A DNA stretch of 45,908 nucleotides from an uncultured Ruminococcus sp. (GCA_900545285.1 UQYK01000010.1:1-45908); one strand, 5' to 3'. Positions 8,801 to 16,951 are shown, counted from the first letter of the stretch. Made by a program: numbers and translations. Notes: generated by a model from the letters alone, not told the origin.

Positions 8801-9241
8801 ATGTATTTATCTGTTCAGAAACTGCATCCTTCCGCAAAGCTGCCTCTGCGTGCTACGAAAGACAGCGCCGGCTGCGACCTGTACGCTTGCCTGGACAAGC
8901 CGCTTACCATTGCCCCTGGTGAAATTGCCAAAATCCCTACCGGACTTGCCATTGCGCCGTCCCGGAAGGATATTGCCATCTGTATTTTCCCCCGTTCTGG
9001 TTTGTCTACCAAGCATGGCATTACCCTGGCAAACAGCGTTGGCCTGGTGGACAGCGATTATCGTGGCGAGCTTATGATTCCCCTGATCAATCACGGCACC
9101 GAAGCTTTTACTGTAGAATCCGGGATGCGTGTGGCACAGCTTGTAGTTCTGCCGATTCTGATTCCCCAGCTGCGGGAGGTCACTGCACTGGATGAAACAG
9201 AACGAGGTGCAGGCGGATTCGGTGCAAGCGGACTTTCCTGA
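8801..9241 (+). CDS. dut: dUTP diphosphatase
   Basis: A 146-residue trimeric-type dUTPase, converting dUTP to dUMP and pyrophosphate so that uracil is kept out of DNA. The five family motifs are present: I (DSAGCDLYA, about 21-29), II (PRSGLSTKHG, 64-73), III (GLVDSDYRGEL, 81-91, with the catalytic Asp), IV (GMRVAQLVVLP, 108-118) and V (RGAGGFGASG, 135-144). Motif V ends GASG where STG is commoner. AAGGAGG lies 8 nt before the start. It follows the U32 gene by 38 nt and probably shares its transcript. Confidence 0.95.
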   Translation: MYLSVQKLHPSAKLPLRATKDSAGCDLYACLDKPLTIAPGEIAKIPTGLAIAPSRKDIAICIFPRSGLSTKHGITLANSVGLVDSDYRGELMIPLINHGTEAFTVESGMRVAQLVVLPILIPQLREVTALDETERGAGGFGASGLS

Positions 9242-9280
9242 AAAGCCGCTTTGTATCTTCTCACGCATCATTCCGAATAG

Positions 9281-9311
9281 AAAGGAGACTGCATTTCATT
9301 TTTCGAAATGC
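9281..9311 (+). other. Ribosome site followed by a perfect hairpin covering an ATG
   Basis: AAAGGAG (9281-9287) is followed by GCATTTC (9291-9297), a 7-nt loop and GAAATGC (9305-9311). The 7-bp stem buries the ATG at 9308. Folding the stem would bring the ribosome site nearer to the next in-frame ATG at 9323. Confidence 0.5.
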
Positions 9312-9322
9312 AAACCTGCACG

Positions 9323-9586
9323 ATGAAAAAAGTTCTTGTTTACATAGCTGCCATTGTTGTAGCATTGATTCTGGGCGGCGTAATCGGTACCCTCTGCGCA
9401 GACATCGCTCCCTTGAGCTGGCTGAACTACGGCCCGCCCCTGCACATTAAAACACGGGAATGGAACTGGTATATCGCAGATGTGACGTTCGGACTGCATT
9501 CCAAGTTTAATATTGCACAGCTGATCCTTACTATTGTTGCAATTTTCACCGCACCGAAGGTTGCTGCACTAATTGGCAAAAAATAA
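9323..9586 (+). CDS. DUF4321-like small membrane protein
   Basis: An 87-residue protein with an N-terminal membrane helix (MKKVLVYIAAIVVALILGGVIG) and a second hydrophobic segment near the C-terminus (about 60-78). The size, glycine-rich end of the first helix, the LNYG turn and the position just before mreB match DUF4321 proteins of Clostridia. Function is unknown, and the place in the cluster suggests envelope growth. Two starts are possible: the ATG at 9308 lies inside a hairpin 20 nt from AAAGGAG, and the ATG at 9323 begins the recognisable family sequence. I prefer 9323 but cannot exclude 9308, which adds five residues. Confidence 0.7.
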   Translation: MKKVLVYIAAIVVALILGGVIGTLCADIAPLSWLNYGPPLHIKTREWNWYIADVTFGLHSKFNIAQLILTIVAIFTAPKVAALIGKK

Positions 9587-9668
9587 CAGATAGTCTGTTG
9601 CATATGCTTTCCGTACAGTGAAAAGAAGCGTGTGCATCACCCGAATGTTTTCTCTAAGCTCAAAAAGC

Positions 9669-9745
9669 CACAGCGCTTCTCACTTTTATACGCAGTATCG
9701 TCAAAAACACGCCGCGTATGGTTTGTGAAAAGTGCTGTGTTTTTT
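9669..9745 (+). terminator. Large bipartite terminator
   Basis: The outer 15-nt arms 9669-9683 and 9725-9739 pair with one G-U and one mismatch. An inner 6-bp stem ATACGC/GCGTAT (9688-9693 with 9714-9719) forms inside, and six T follow (9740-9745). The A-run before the left arm makes it usable on both strands. It ends the zapA-to-DUF4321 unit before the mreB promoter. Confidence 0.8.
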
Positions 9746-9815
9746 AGAAATTCGCTTCTCAAAACTCAACAAGAGTACAGAATTTACAATCCGCAGAAAA
9801 TTCCTGAAAAAATGA

Positions 9816-9844
9816 TTGCCACAACTTTCAAATCGTGGTATAAT
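9816..9844 (+). promoter_or_regulatory. Strong promoter of the mreBCD-mrdA cluster
   Basis: TTGCCA (9816-9821), a 17-nt spacer and TATAAT (9839-9844). Confidence 0.8.
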
Positions 9845-9849
9845 GAAAT

Positions 9850-10143
9850 ACAGACCGGCTACAATGCAGGTTTCTTTGACAAAAACAGTCAAAAGATAAG
9901 CACTTGCCTTTCAAACCTGTTCACAGAATCAGCTGCGCATGCGGCTTTCAGAAACGGGCAAGCCACTGTTCATTTTACAAAAGTCAGAACGCTGTTTCTG
10001 TTTTCTGTCGGCGATCTGTTGGCTAGTTTCATTTTTTGCCTACAGATCCTGCACTATTTTATATTTACCAATATCCGGGCGGCTGTCAAAAATGACATTT
10101 CATGCCAATCCGCGATACAGCCGTACCAGAAGGAGCACAAAAC
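9850..10143 (+). other. Long untranslated leader of mreB
   Basis: About 290 nt separate the promoter from mreB; with the terminator at 9669-9745 this fills the 557-nt gap between genes. CTTGCC (9903-9908) can pair with GGCAAG (9957-9962) around a partly paired 48-nt interior, but I see no T-run or known riboswitch motif. An open frame over 9632-10246 is judged noncoding. Confidence 0.4.
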
Positions 10144-11160
10144 ATGTTTACAAAAGATATCGGAATTGATTTGGGAACTGCGAATACCCTTGTCTACCTT
10201 CGCGGAAAAGGAATTATTATCAGAGAACCTTCTGTTGTTGCGGTGAATACCCACACGGACCGGGCAAAATATGTGGGAAAAGAAGCCAAAGAAGTCATCG
10301 GACGCGCCCCAGGCTCTATTGTGGCAGTGCGTCCGCTGAAGGATGGGGTCATTGCTGACTTTGAAACTACCACAATCCTCTTGCAGGAATTCATCCGCAA
10401 GGCCATGCGCGGAAAGATTTTTGCCAAGGCAAGAGTCATTATCTGCATTCCGTCCGGCGTAACAACAGTAGAACGCCGTGCAGTTCGGGATGCAGCGGAT
10501 CATGCCGGTGCAAAACCCGTTTTGATTGTAGAAGAACCTATGGCTGCGGCAATTGGCGCCGGCCTTCCTACAACCGAACCTACCGGATGCATGGTGGTTG
10601 ACATCGGCGGCGGAACCAGTGAGGTGGCAGTAATTTCCCTGGGTGGAATCGTTGTCTCCCAGAGCATTCGCTGCGCCGGCGACGAGTTTGACACGGCTAT
10701 TATCAACTATATCAAAAAGCGTTACAACCTGCTGATCGGTGAACGCACTGCGGAAAGCATTAAGGTGCAGATCGGTACAGCATATCCGGTAGACCGGGAC
10801 GAAGTAATGCAGATCAAGGGCCGGAATCTGATGAGCGGTCTCCCGGAAAATATCAACATCTCTTCCGGTGAAGTGCGGGAAGCATTGTCTGAACCCCTCT
10901 CCCGAATTGTAGATGCCATCCGGGTCACACTGGAAAAAACACCGCCGGAACTGGCAGCTGACATCATTGATCACGGCATTACCCTGACCGGCGGCGGTGC
11001 GCTGCTCCGGGGACTGGATCAGCTGATTCATAAGGAAACCGGCATGCCGGTTTATATTGCCGAATACCCCCTGGACTGTGTCGCAGAAGGCACTGGAAAG
11101 ATTCTGGAAAATCCGGAGAAATACCGGGATGCCATTTCTGATGAGTCCAAGTATCTCTGA
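10144..11160 (+). CDS. mreB: Rod shape-determining protein MreB
   Basis: MreB is the bacterial actin that forms membrane-associated filaments and guides the elongation peptidoglycan machinery. The 338-residue chain begins with the phosphate-1 loop KDIGIDLGTANTLVY and contains the connect and phosphate-2 segments (VDIGGGTSEVAVISLGG) and the adenosine motif LTGGGALLRGLD. Length is typical. The ATG at 10144 has AGAAGGAG 9 nt upstream, and the open frame before it is nonhomologous. The gene is first in the mre cluster behind a long leader. MreB and its paralogue Mbl cannot be told apart with certainty, but linkage to mreC and mreD favours MreB. Confidence 0.95.
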   Translation: MFTKDIGIDLGTANTLVYLRGKGIIIREPSVVAVNTHTDRAKYVGKEAKEVIGRAPGSIVAVRPLKDGVIADFETTTILLQEFIRKAMRGKIFAKARVIICIPSGVTTVERRAVRDAADHAGAKPVLIVEEPMAAAIGAGLPTTEPTGCMVVDIGGGTSEVAVISLGGIVVSQSIRCAGDEFDTAIINYIKKRYNLLIGERTAESIKVQIGTAYPVDRDEVMQIKGRNLMSGLPENINISSGEVREALSEPLSRIVDAIRVTLEKTPPELAADIIDHGITLTGGGALLRGLDQLIHKETGMPVYIAEYPLDCVAEGTGKILENPEKYRDAISDESKYL

Positions 11161-11167
11161 TTTTTTG

Positions 11168-11206
11168 GTCTGCATGAGAACTCCGGCAAAATGCCGGACG
11201 GCAGAC
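11168..11206 (+). other. Two-part hairpin between mreB and mreC
   Basis: Outer stem GTCTGC/GCAGAC (11168-11173 with 11201-11206) and inner stem TCCGGCA/TGCCGGA (11182-11188 with 11192-11198) with an AAA loop. No T-run follows, so it looks like an mRNA stability or processing element rather than a full terminator. Confidence 0.55.
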
Positions 11207-11246
11207 TATTCGTCATAATCCCGTATATCAATAGGAGGCAGCACTC

Positions 11247-12107
11247 ATGGGCGGTTTCTTCCGCAGCAAAAAATTTCGAATCATTCTCTGTGTGATCGCA
11301 CTTTTTATCGGAATCATGCTCTATGCAGTCACACAGAATGGCTATACCTTGCCTACCACTGGTTTCATCGGGCGGATTTTAAACCCGATTCGCTCTGTTT
11401 CCAATCAGATTTCCGAGCATGTGGAGGACACGCTGCACGTTTTCACACGTTCAAAAGAGTACCAGACGGAAAATGAAGAACTGCGCCAGCGCGTAGCGGA
11501 ACTGGAAAAGCAAGTGGTAGACTATAACAAAATGGAACAGCAGCTCACCGATTTACAGGGATTTATGGGTGTCAAGGAAGCGCATGAGGACAATCACCTC
11601 TCAGATCCCTGCACGATCATTGGCTATGTAGAAAACGATCCGTTCCATGGATTTTATATTGACAAGGGCAGCAAGGACGGCATTTCTGTTTATGATCCGG
11701 TTGTCACCTCAGAAGGACTTGTGGGCATTATTTCCGAAATTTCCGAAACCTATGCCACAGTAGAAACGCTCTGCTCCCCGAATCTCTCGGTCAGTGCTGA
11801 AGTCACCACCAAGAAAGAATCCGGCATTGTGGAAGGCGATATCACATTGGCACCGGATTATCAGTGCCGGATGATCTACCTGGACAAGGATACTAAGCTG
11901 GAAAAGGGCGATTTGCTGACCACTTCCAATTCTGTGGGAATTTTTCCCCAGGGATATCTGATTGGTTCTGTTGTCTCTATACAGCCCATGGACAGCGGCC
12001 TGAGCTATTGCGCTGTTGTACGGCCTTCTGTAGACTATGAAAACCTCTCAGAAGTCATTGTTGTCACCGATTTTGCCGGAAAGGAGCAGCAGGATGCGTC
12101 GAAATAA
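11247..12107 (+). CDS. mreC: Rod shape-determining protein MreC
   Basis: A 286-residue MreC, the bitopic membrane protein that links MreB filaments to the periplasmic synthases. It has a basic N-terminus (RSKKFR), one membrane helix at about residues 11-28, a coiled coil at about 70-103 (EYQTENEELRQRVAELEKQ) and then the two beta domains. The DPFHGFYIDKGSKDGI and EGLVGIISE motifs are characteristic of MreC. AGGAGG lies 8 nt before the start. A 3-prime overlap of 14 nt with mreD indicates coupling. The 86-nt gap to mreB holds the hairpin described separately. Confidence 0.93.
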   Translation: MGGFFRSKKFRIILCVIALFIGIMLYAVTQNGYTLPTTGFIGRILNPIRSVSNQISEHVEDTLHVFTRSKEYQTENEELRQRVAELEKQVVDYNKMEQQLTDLQGFMGVKEAHEDNHLSDPCTIIGYVENDPFHGFYIDKGSKDGISVYDPVVTSEGLVGIISEISETYATVETLCSPNLSVSAEVTTKKESGIVEGDITLAPDYQCRMIYLDKDTKLEKGDLLTTSNSVGIFPQGYLIGSVVSIQPMDSGLSYCAVVRPSVDYENLSEVIVVTDFAGKEQQDASK

Positions 12108-12681
12108 ACGAAAGCTTCTGACTGCAAAAGCACCGTCACGGCCAAAACTTCGGAATGCGATTCGCTGGGTGCTGTACATTTTGTGTATCTTCCTGGCCTT
12201 TGTCACAGCCAATTCCGGTGATTATACCAAGCCCCTGCTGCTAATCCCCATCGCACTGTGTATTTCCTCTGTGTCCGGCATAGTGACCTCTGCAATTGTC
12301 GGCAGCATCTGTGGCTTTCTGCTGGATATTTCCTGCGGCACACTCCCTGGTTATCATGCAATAGGACTGTTTCTGATCTGCATGCTGATTTCCAGATTGT
12401 ACGACCGGCTGATGCAGCAGCGCTTTTTCAATCTGGTATTTTTCACTGCCATTACCGCGTTTTTTCTTACCGGTACGGACTTTATCTTTCAATACGCCAT
12501 CTGGGGACATGAGCACGTCTCCCAGATCTATCTGCACTACTCGCTAAAGTGCCTGCTGTACACAACCATCAGCAGCGCTGTGTGCTATCCCATTTTCTAC
12601 TGCATCCATCGCTATCTGCTGCCCCAGCGCCGCAGAACAGTAGAAAAGACCCTGAAACCTATGGAAGACTCTGAGCTGTAA
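12094..12681 (+). CDS. mreD: Rod shape-determining protein MreD
   Basis: A 195-residue integral membrane protein with a basic N-terminal tail (MRRNKRKLL...) and about five membrane helices between residues 25 and 170. MreD is a core member of the elongasome and is poorly conserved, so the call rests on topology, size and position between mreC and mrdA as well as on the sequence GFLLDISCGTLPGYHAIGLFLICMLI, cut here from two adjoining segments, a region where MreD proteins carry the (G)xxxDxxxGxxxGxxA pattern. The ATG at 12094 lies 8 nt after AAAGGAG inside the end of mreC. A longer open frame upstream is a shadow of mreC. Confidence 0.88.
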   Translation: MRRNKRKLLTAKAPSRPKLRNAIRWVLYILCIFLAFVTANSGDYTKPLLLIPIALCISSVSGIVTSAIVGSICGFLLDISCGTLPGYHAIGLFLICMLISRLYDRLMQQRFFNLVFFTAITAFFLTGTDFIFQYAIWGHEHVSQIYLHYSLKCLLYTTISSAVCYPIFYCIHRYLLPQRRRTVEKTLKPMEDSEL

Positions 12682-12730
12682 CTCAGAAAGCTTTCAAAAC
12701 GGATTTTCTTTTTCCGGAAAGGAATTTGCA

Positions 12731-14812
12731 ATGAAACGTTCTGCATCCAGTTATATTAAACTTTCTCTCGCCAGCGCTCTTGTGCTGGTTTCCTGCTGTC
12801 TCTGTTCCTGGCGGCTGATGAAAATTCAAGTGGTAGAAAGCGAAACGTATAGCCAAACCAAGACCTCCACGCAGACCTATTCCCAGACCATTCAGGCAAC
12901 GCGGGGAGAAATTGTAGATTCCAGCGGAAAACCAATCATTGAAAATAAAGTCGGCTATAGTCTGATCATTGAGCCGGACACTTTCCCGGAAGATAATACA
13001 GAAGGAAACCAGGTTTTGCTCTCTCTGACAAAGATCCTGGACGAAAATCAGGTGACCTATACCACTTCGCTCCCGATTTCCGAGACGCAGCCCTATGCCT
13101 TCACAGAGGATGAAGATGCTGTTGCCAAGCTGAAAAAGACGCTGAATATGAACGTTTATGCAACCGCAGAAAACTGTATGGATCAAATCCAAAAGGAATA
13201 TGAAATCGATGACAATTATACGCCGGAGCAGCAGCGGCTTCTGGCCGGCATTCGCTATGAAATGCAGCTGCGTGGCTTTTCCCTCAGCAATCGTTTCACC
13301 CTGGCAGAAGACGTGCCTTTGGACACTGTAACGGAGATAAAGGAGCGTGGCGTTACCCTGCCTGGCGTAGACATCGTAGAAAAGGCTATCCGTTCTGTTG
13401 CGCAGGGCGATGTGGTTCCCCACGAAATCGGCACAGTCGGCCCGATTTATGCAGAGGAATACGATGAACTGAAAAGCAAGGGCTATGATCTGGATGATGT
13501 TGTGGGAAAAAGCGGCATCGAAAAAGCCATGGAAGACACTCTCTGCGGCAGTGACGGCATTAAAGAAATCAAGGTGGAAAACGGACAAGTGGTTTCCTCG
13601 GAAATCACAACGCCGATGGAAGCCGGCTCTACGGTACAGTTGACTGTAAACAGCGACTTTCAGCGTGAATTGCAGGGCATTCTGTCTGATTTTATTACAA
13701 ATTTCGACTCGCTTCGGGATGAAAAAACCAAAGATCTGAAAACTGTACAGTGCGGCGCAATCGTGGTACTGGATGCTAAAAACGGCGGCGTTCTGGGAAT
13801 GGTCACCAATCCCACCTATGATCTGAGTGACTATAAAACCAACTATGAGGAGATCCTGAACGAAGAGAACAAGCCGCTTTTCAACCGCGCTACCTATGGA
13901 TTGTACCGTCCGGGTTCCACTTTTAAAACCATTACCGCAGTTGCCGGCCTGAATGAAGGCATTGTCAATGGCGGAACCACCTACTATTGCGGACATGTCT
14001 ACCACTTCAAGGATCACAACTACAATTGTACCGGTTCTCATGGCGATATTTCCATTACAAGAGCACTCCAGGTATCCTGCAACATTTATTTCTATAAGCT
14101 CTCCGAAGAACTGACCATTGACCGGATTTCTGACTACGCAACCCGCTTTGGCCTGGGACAAAAAACCGGACTGGAAACCGGCGATGCTGCCGGACATCTT
14201 TCCAATCAGGAAACCTTCAAGGAACTGGGCGCGGACTGGACAGTCGGACAGGTTCTGCAAAGTGCGATTGGTCAGGGTGAATGGGCTGTTACACCGCTGC
14301 AAATGGCAAATGTGGCCTGTACCATTGCCAATGACGGTACACGATATGTGCCCCATCTGGTAGACAGCATCTGGGATTATAACCACAACACCTGCCTGGA
14401 AAAGGTGCAGCCCGAAGTGGCAGAACAGATTACACCCCTCAATGACAGCGTATTCCAGCTGGTGGAAAACGGTATGATTGCCGCATCCCGGAATAATTTC
14501 CCGTCAAAGTATTCCCTGTCCGATTTTGGCTTTGATGTGGCAATCAAAACCGGTACGCCCCAGAACAGCAGCCGGGTTCAGGACTCTTTCTTCATCGGCT
14601 ATGCTCCGGCAAATGATCCGGAAATTGCATTTGCCGGTGTGATTGAGGGCGGTGAGTATTCCAAGTACATGATCCGCTCCATCATTCAGGCGTACCAGAA
14701 AACTGTGAAAAACGAAAATGTTACCGTAGACACCATCGCAGCGACAACAACGACAACAGATTCTGCCCAAAACTCGACACAAACCACAACAACTGTGACA
14801 ACCGCAAACTGA
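12731..14812 (+). CDS. mrdA: Penicillin-binding protein 2 (elongation transpeptidase)
   Basis: A class B PBP of 693 residues that cross-links peptidoglycan during side-wall growth. It has an N-terminal membrane anchor (about 10-30), the dimerisation region starting ATRGEIVDSSGKPI, and a transpeptidase domain with S396-T-F-K399 (active serine), S449-C-N and K606-T-G. All three catalytic motifs are intact. The last 25 or so residues are almost entirely Thr, Ala and Ser, an outer-face low-complexity tail of unknown use. AAAGGA lies 7 nt before the start, and the gene follows mreD by 49 nt, so it is the last gene of the elongation unit. minCD, often next in Clostridia, are absent. Confidence 0.95.
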   Translation: MKRSASSYIKLSLASALVLVSCCLCSWRLMKIQVVESETYSQTKTSTQTYSQTIQATRGEIVDSSGKPIIENKVGYSLIIEPDTFPEDNTEGNQVLLSLTKILDENQVTYTTSLPISETQPYAFTEDEDAVAKLKKTLNMNVYATAENCMDQIQKEYEIDDNYTPEQQRLLAGIRYEMQLRGFSLSNRFTLAEDVPLDTVTEIKERGVTLPGVDIVEKAIRSVAQGDVVPHEIGTVGPIYAEEYDELKSKGYDLDDVVGKSGIEKAMEDTLCGSDGIKEIKVENGQVVSSEITTPMEAGSTVQLTVNSDFQRELQGILSDFITNFDSLRDEKTKDLKTVQCGAIVVLDAKNGGVLGMVTNPTYDLSDYKTNYEEILNEENKPLFNRATYGLYRPGSTFKTITAVAGLNEGIVNGGTTYYCGHVYHFKDHNYNCTGSHGDISITRALQVSCNIYFYKLSEELTIDRISDYATRFGLGQKTGLETGDAAGHLSNQETFKELGADWTVGQVLQSAIGQGEWAVTPLQMANVACTIANDGTRYVPHLVDSIWDYNHNTCLEKVQPEVAEQITPLNDSVFQLVENGMIAASRNNFPSKYSLSDFGFDVAIKTGTPQNSSRVQDSFFIGYAPANDPEIAFAGVIEGGEYSKYMIRSIIQAYQKTVKNENVTVDTIAATTTTTDSAQNSTQTTTTVTTAN

Positions 14813-14899
14813 TATCTTCTTTTTTCGTCAAATTGTATAAACTCCACAATGGAAAGCACCATATATTTCACAATTTTATTGACTACCCATCCAAAAACT

Positions 14900-14927
14900 T
14901 TGACAAATCTCAAAATTGTGGTATAAT
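14900..14927 (+). promoter_or_regulatory. Consensus promoter of mgsA
   Basis: TTGACA (14900-14905), a 16-nt spacer and TATAAT (14922-14927). The leader is about 150 nt, with no recognised structure. Confidence 0.8.
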
Positions 14928-15085
14928 AATAGAAAGCAGTGCTGTATGACAACGGCTATTTTCCGATGTGATACAGCGGCGCAGAATCGAATAAAAGAAT
15001 TTGTGGCACAATCCCACTAACATAGCTTTTTTCTTATAAATTTGTAATCTCTTGTATTCGTTACAGAAAGGAATGATTTTATCAC

Positions 15086-15490
15086 ATGACAATTGCTTTG
15101 ATTGCACATGACGCAAAAAAGGAACTGATGATTCAGTTTTGCATCGCGTACTGCGGTATCCTATCCCGGCACACACTATGTGCCACCGGCACCACCGGAA
15201 AACAGGTGGCAGAAGCAACTGGTCTGCGGATTCAGCGGTATCTAAGCGGTTCTCAGGGCGGTGACCAGCAGATTGCAGCCCGGATTTCCTGCAACGAAAT
15301 TGATGTGCTGCTGTTCTTCCGGGATCCGATTAACCGCAAGGCATCTGAGCCGAATGAAATGAACCTGCTTCGTCTCTGTGATGTGCACAATGTCCCGGTA
15401 GCAACCAATATTGCAACTGCGGAAGCACTGATTATGGCACTGGAACGGGGCGATCTGGATTGGCGTGAAATCGGCAATCCTTCCATTTGA
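15086..15490 (+). CDS. mgsA: Methylglyoxal synthase
   Basis: MgsA converts dihydroxyacetone phosphate to methylglyoxal and phosphate, a bypass that frees phosphate when sugar phosphates build up. The 134-residue chain shows the phosphate-binding TGTTGKQ (34-40) and the signature SGSQGGDQQIA (54-64) with D60, the equivalent of the catalytic Asp71 of the E. coli enzyme. It also shows FFRDP (D80) and the C-terminal NVPVATNIATAE. Length is at the short end, as usual in Firmicutes. AAAGGA lies 13 nt before the ATG, rather far. The position after the mre cluster is seen in other Clostridia. A terminator follows. Confidence 0.93.
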   Translation: MTIALIAHDAKKELMIQFCIAYCGILSRHTLCATGTTGKQVAEATGLRIQRYLSGSQGGDQQIAARISCNEIDVLLFFRDPINRKASEPNEMNLLRLCDVHNVPVATNIATAEALIMALERGDLDWREIGNPSI

Positions 15491-15540
15491 GACAGCACAG
15501 CTTTCCAGAAAAGCATGCTGTGTAAATTCGTATGCACTTC

Positions 15541-15568
15541 TCCCCTTTTTCGGAAGGGGAAATTTTTT
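15541..15568 (+). terminator. Intrinsic terminator of mgsA
   Basis: TCCCCTT (15541-15547), 6-nt loop, AAGGGGA (15554-15560), then TTTTTT (15563-15568). Confidence 0.8.
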
Positions 15569-15572
15569 GCAG

Positions 15573-15610
15573 TCCGAAAAAGAAGCCGGATTCGCCGTTT
15601 CTTTTTCGGA
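15573..15610 (+). other. Perfect 12-bp hairpin just before the hisS ribosome site
   Basis: TCCGAAAAAGAA (15573-15584) pairs with TTCTTTTTCGGA (15599-15610). Ten bases of the left arm can also pair with CTTTTTCGGA in the mgsA terminator (15545-15554). The hisS ribosome site AGGAGG starts 4 nt after the stem. Confidence 0.6.
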
Positions 15611-15631
15611 TCTAGGAGGTTAATGACACGT

Positions 15632-16951
15632 ATGGGTATGAAAATCACACGTCCGCAGGGAACAGAGGATGTAACGCCGAAACAGATTTACAAATGGCAC
15701 ACGGTAGAACGTATGGTACGGGAAACCGCAGAGAGTTTCGGCTTTCATGAAACCAGAATCCCCACTTTTGAAAGCACTGATCTTTTCCTGCGCTCTGTCG
15801 GCGAAACCACAGATGTGGTGCAAAAGGAAATGTATACCGTAAAGGCAAAAGAGACCGAGTTTACACTGCGTCCGGAAGGAACCTCAGGTACTATCCGCTC
15901 TATGCTCCAGAACGGTATGCTCAACGATGCACTCCCCCAGAAGGTGTATTATATTCTATCCTGCTTCCGTCATGAACGTCCCCAGGCAGGACGGCTCCGG
16001 GAATTTCATCAGTTCGGCGTTGAAATGGCAGGGAGCACCGGCCCTGTGTCTGACGCAGAAATCATTTCCCTGGCCAAGGCGATTTTGGATCGGGCCGGCC
16101 TGAAAAATATTGTCCTGCACATCAATTCCATCGGCTGTCCCACTTGCCGTGCTGCTTATCATCAGGCACTGCGCGCATACTTTGCGCCGCATCAGGAAAC
16201 CCTGTGTGAGACCTGTCAGACACGTCTGGAAAAGAACCCCATGCGGATTCTGGACTGCAAGAGTCCGGTCTGCGGCGAAATTGCAAAAGATGCGCCCCTG
16301 ATTCTGGACTACCTCTGTGAAGAATGCAAGGAGCACTTTGAAAAGCTGCAGTCTTATCTGACAGCCATGGGAATTGAATTTACCATCAATCCGAAGATTG
16401 TCCGCGGTCTGGATTATTATACCAAAACCGTATTTGAGTTTATTACAACCGATATCGGCGCCCAGGGTACTGTCTGCGGCGGCGGCCGCTATGACGGCCT
16501 GATTGCGCAGATGGGCGGAAAGCCTACACCGGCCATGGGATTTGCCATGGGTCTGGAACGGCTGCTCCTCACCATGGAACGCCAGGGCTGTGAATTTGAA
16601 CAGCCGAAAACCTGTGATCTGTACATCGCGCCCATGGAAGAACGCGCTATTCCCCTCACCATGAAGTTGGGACAGATGCTCCGCATCTCCGGCTATCAGG
16701 TAGAGTATGATCTGATGTCCCGCGGCATTAAGGCTCAGATGAAATATGCTAATAAAATCGGAGCTTCCTTCGTGCTGGTTCTGGGCGAAACAGAGCTGGA
16801 AAACGGAACTGCCAACCTGAAAAATATGCAAACCGGTGAACAGACAGAAATTGCACTGGATGATACATTTGAAGAGAAATTCGATGACATTGCCATTCAG
16901 GGCATGTTTCATGATATTGTAAACGATTTTGAGAAGGAGTGTAAGCAATAA
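15632..16951 (+). CDS. hisS: Histidine--tRNA ligase
   Basis: A 439-residue class II aminoacyl-tRNA synthetase that charges tRNA-His. Landmarks in order are ITRPQGTEDVTP at the N-terminus, motif 2 (CFRHERPQAGRLREFHQF), the histidine-specific VRGLDYYTKTVFEF, a CGGGRYDGL segment, motif 3 (GFAMGLERLLL) and a C-terminal anticodon domain. An inserted stretch with four CxxC-like pairs (CPTC, CETC, CEEC and others) near 170-240 fits the zinc-binding variants of some Clostridia. Three ATGs cluster at 15623, 15632 and 15638. 15632 is 12 nt from AGGAGG while 15623 is only 3 nt away. I found no T-box motif and no clear separate promoter. Confidence 0.93.
   Translation: MGMKITRPQGTEDVTPKQIYKWHTVERMVRETAESFGFHETRIPTFESTDLFLRSVGETTDVVQKEMYTVKAKETEFTLRPEGTSGTIRSMLQNGMLNDALPQKVYYILSCFRHERPQAGRLREFHQFGVEMAGSTGPVSDAEIISLAKAILDRAGLKNIVLHINSIGCPTCRAAYHQALRAYFAPHQETLCETCQTRLEKNPMRILDCKSPVCGEIAKDAPLILDYLCEECKEHFEKLQSYLTAMGIEFTINPKIVRGLDYYTKTVFEFITTDIGAQGTVCGGGRYDGLIAQMGGKPTPAMGFAMGLERLLLTMERQGCEFEQPKTCDLYIAPMEERAIPLTMKLGQMLRISGYQVEYDLMSRGIKAQMKYANKIGASFVLVLGETELENGTANLKNMQTGEQTEIALDDTFEEKFDDIAIQGMFHDIVNDFEKECKQ

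Noticed and set aside
9632..10246. 204-codon open frame on the plus strand before and into mreB
   Set aside because: It covers the large terminator, the mreB promoter and leader, and runs out of frame into mreB. No ribosome site and no family-like sequence.
15541..15610. Classical attenuator using the shared CTTTTTCGGA sequence
   Set aside because: The antiterminator strand would be made only after the terminator and its T-run, so the order is wrong for standard attenuation. Kept only as a read-through possibility.
15491..15640. T-box leader for hisS
   Set aside because: The gap is too short and lacks the AGGGUGGNACCGCG T-box sequence. Only two hairpins are present.
15956..16948. 330-codon minus-strand frame inside hisS, and similar long antisense frames in aspS, mrdA, pckG, polA and copA
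   Set aside because: These are shadows of strongly conserved genes on the other strand with no ribosome sites or recognisable domains. A codon bias that avoids stops on the reverse strand explains them.
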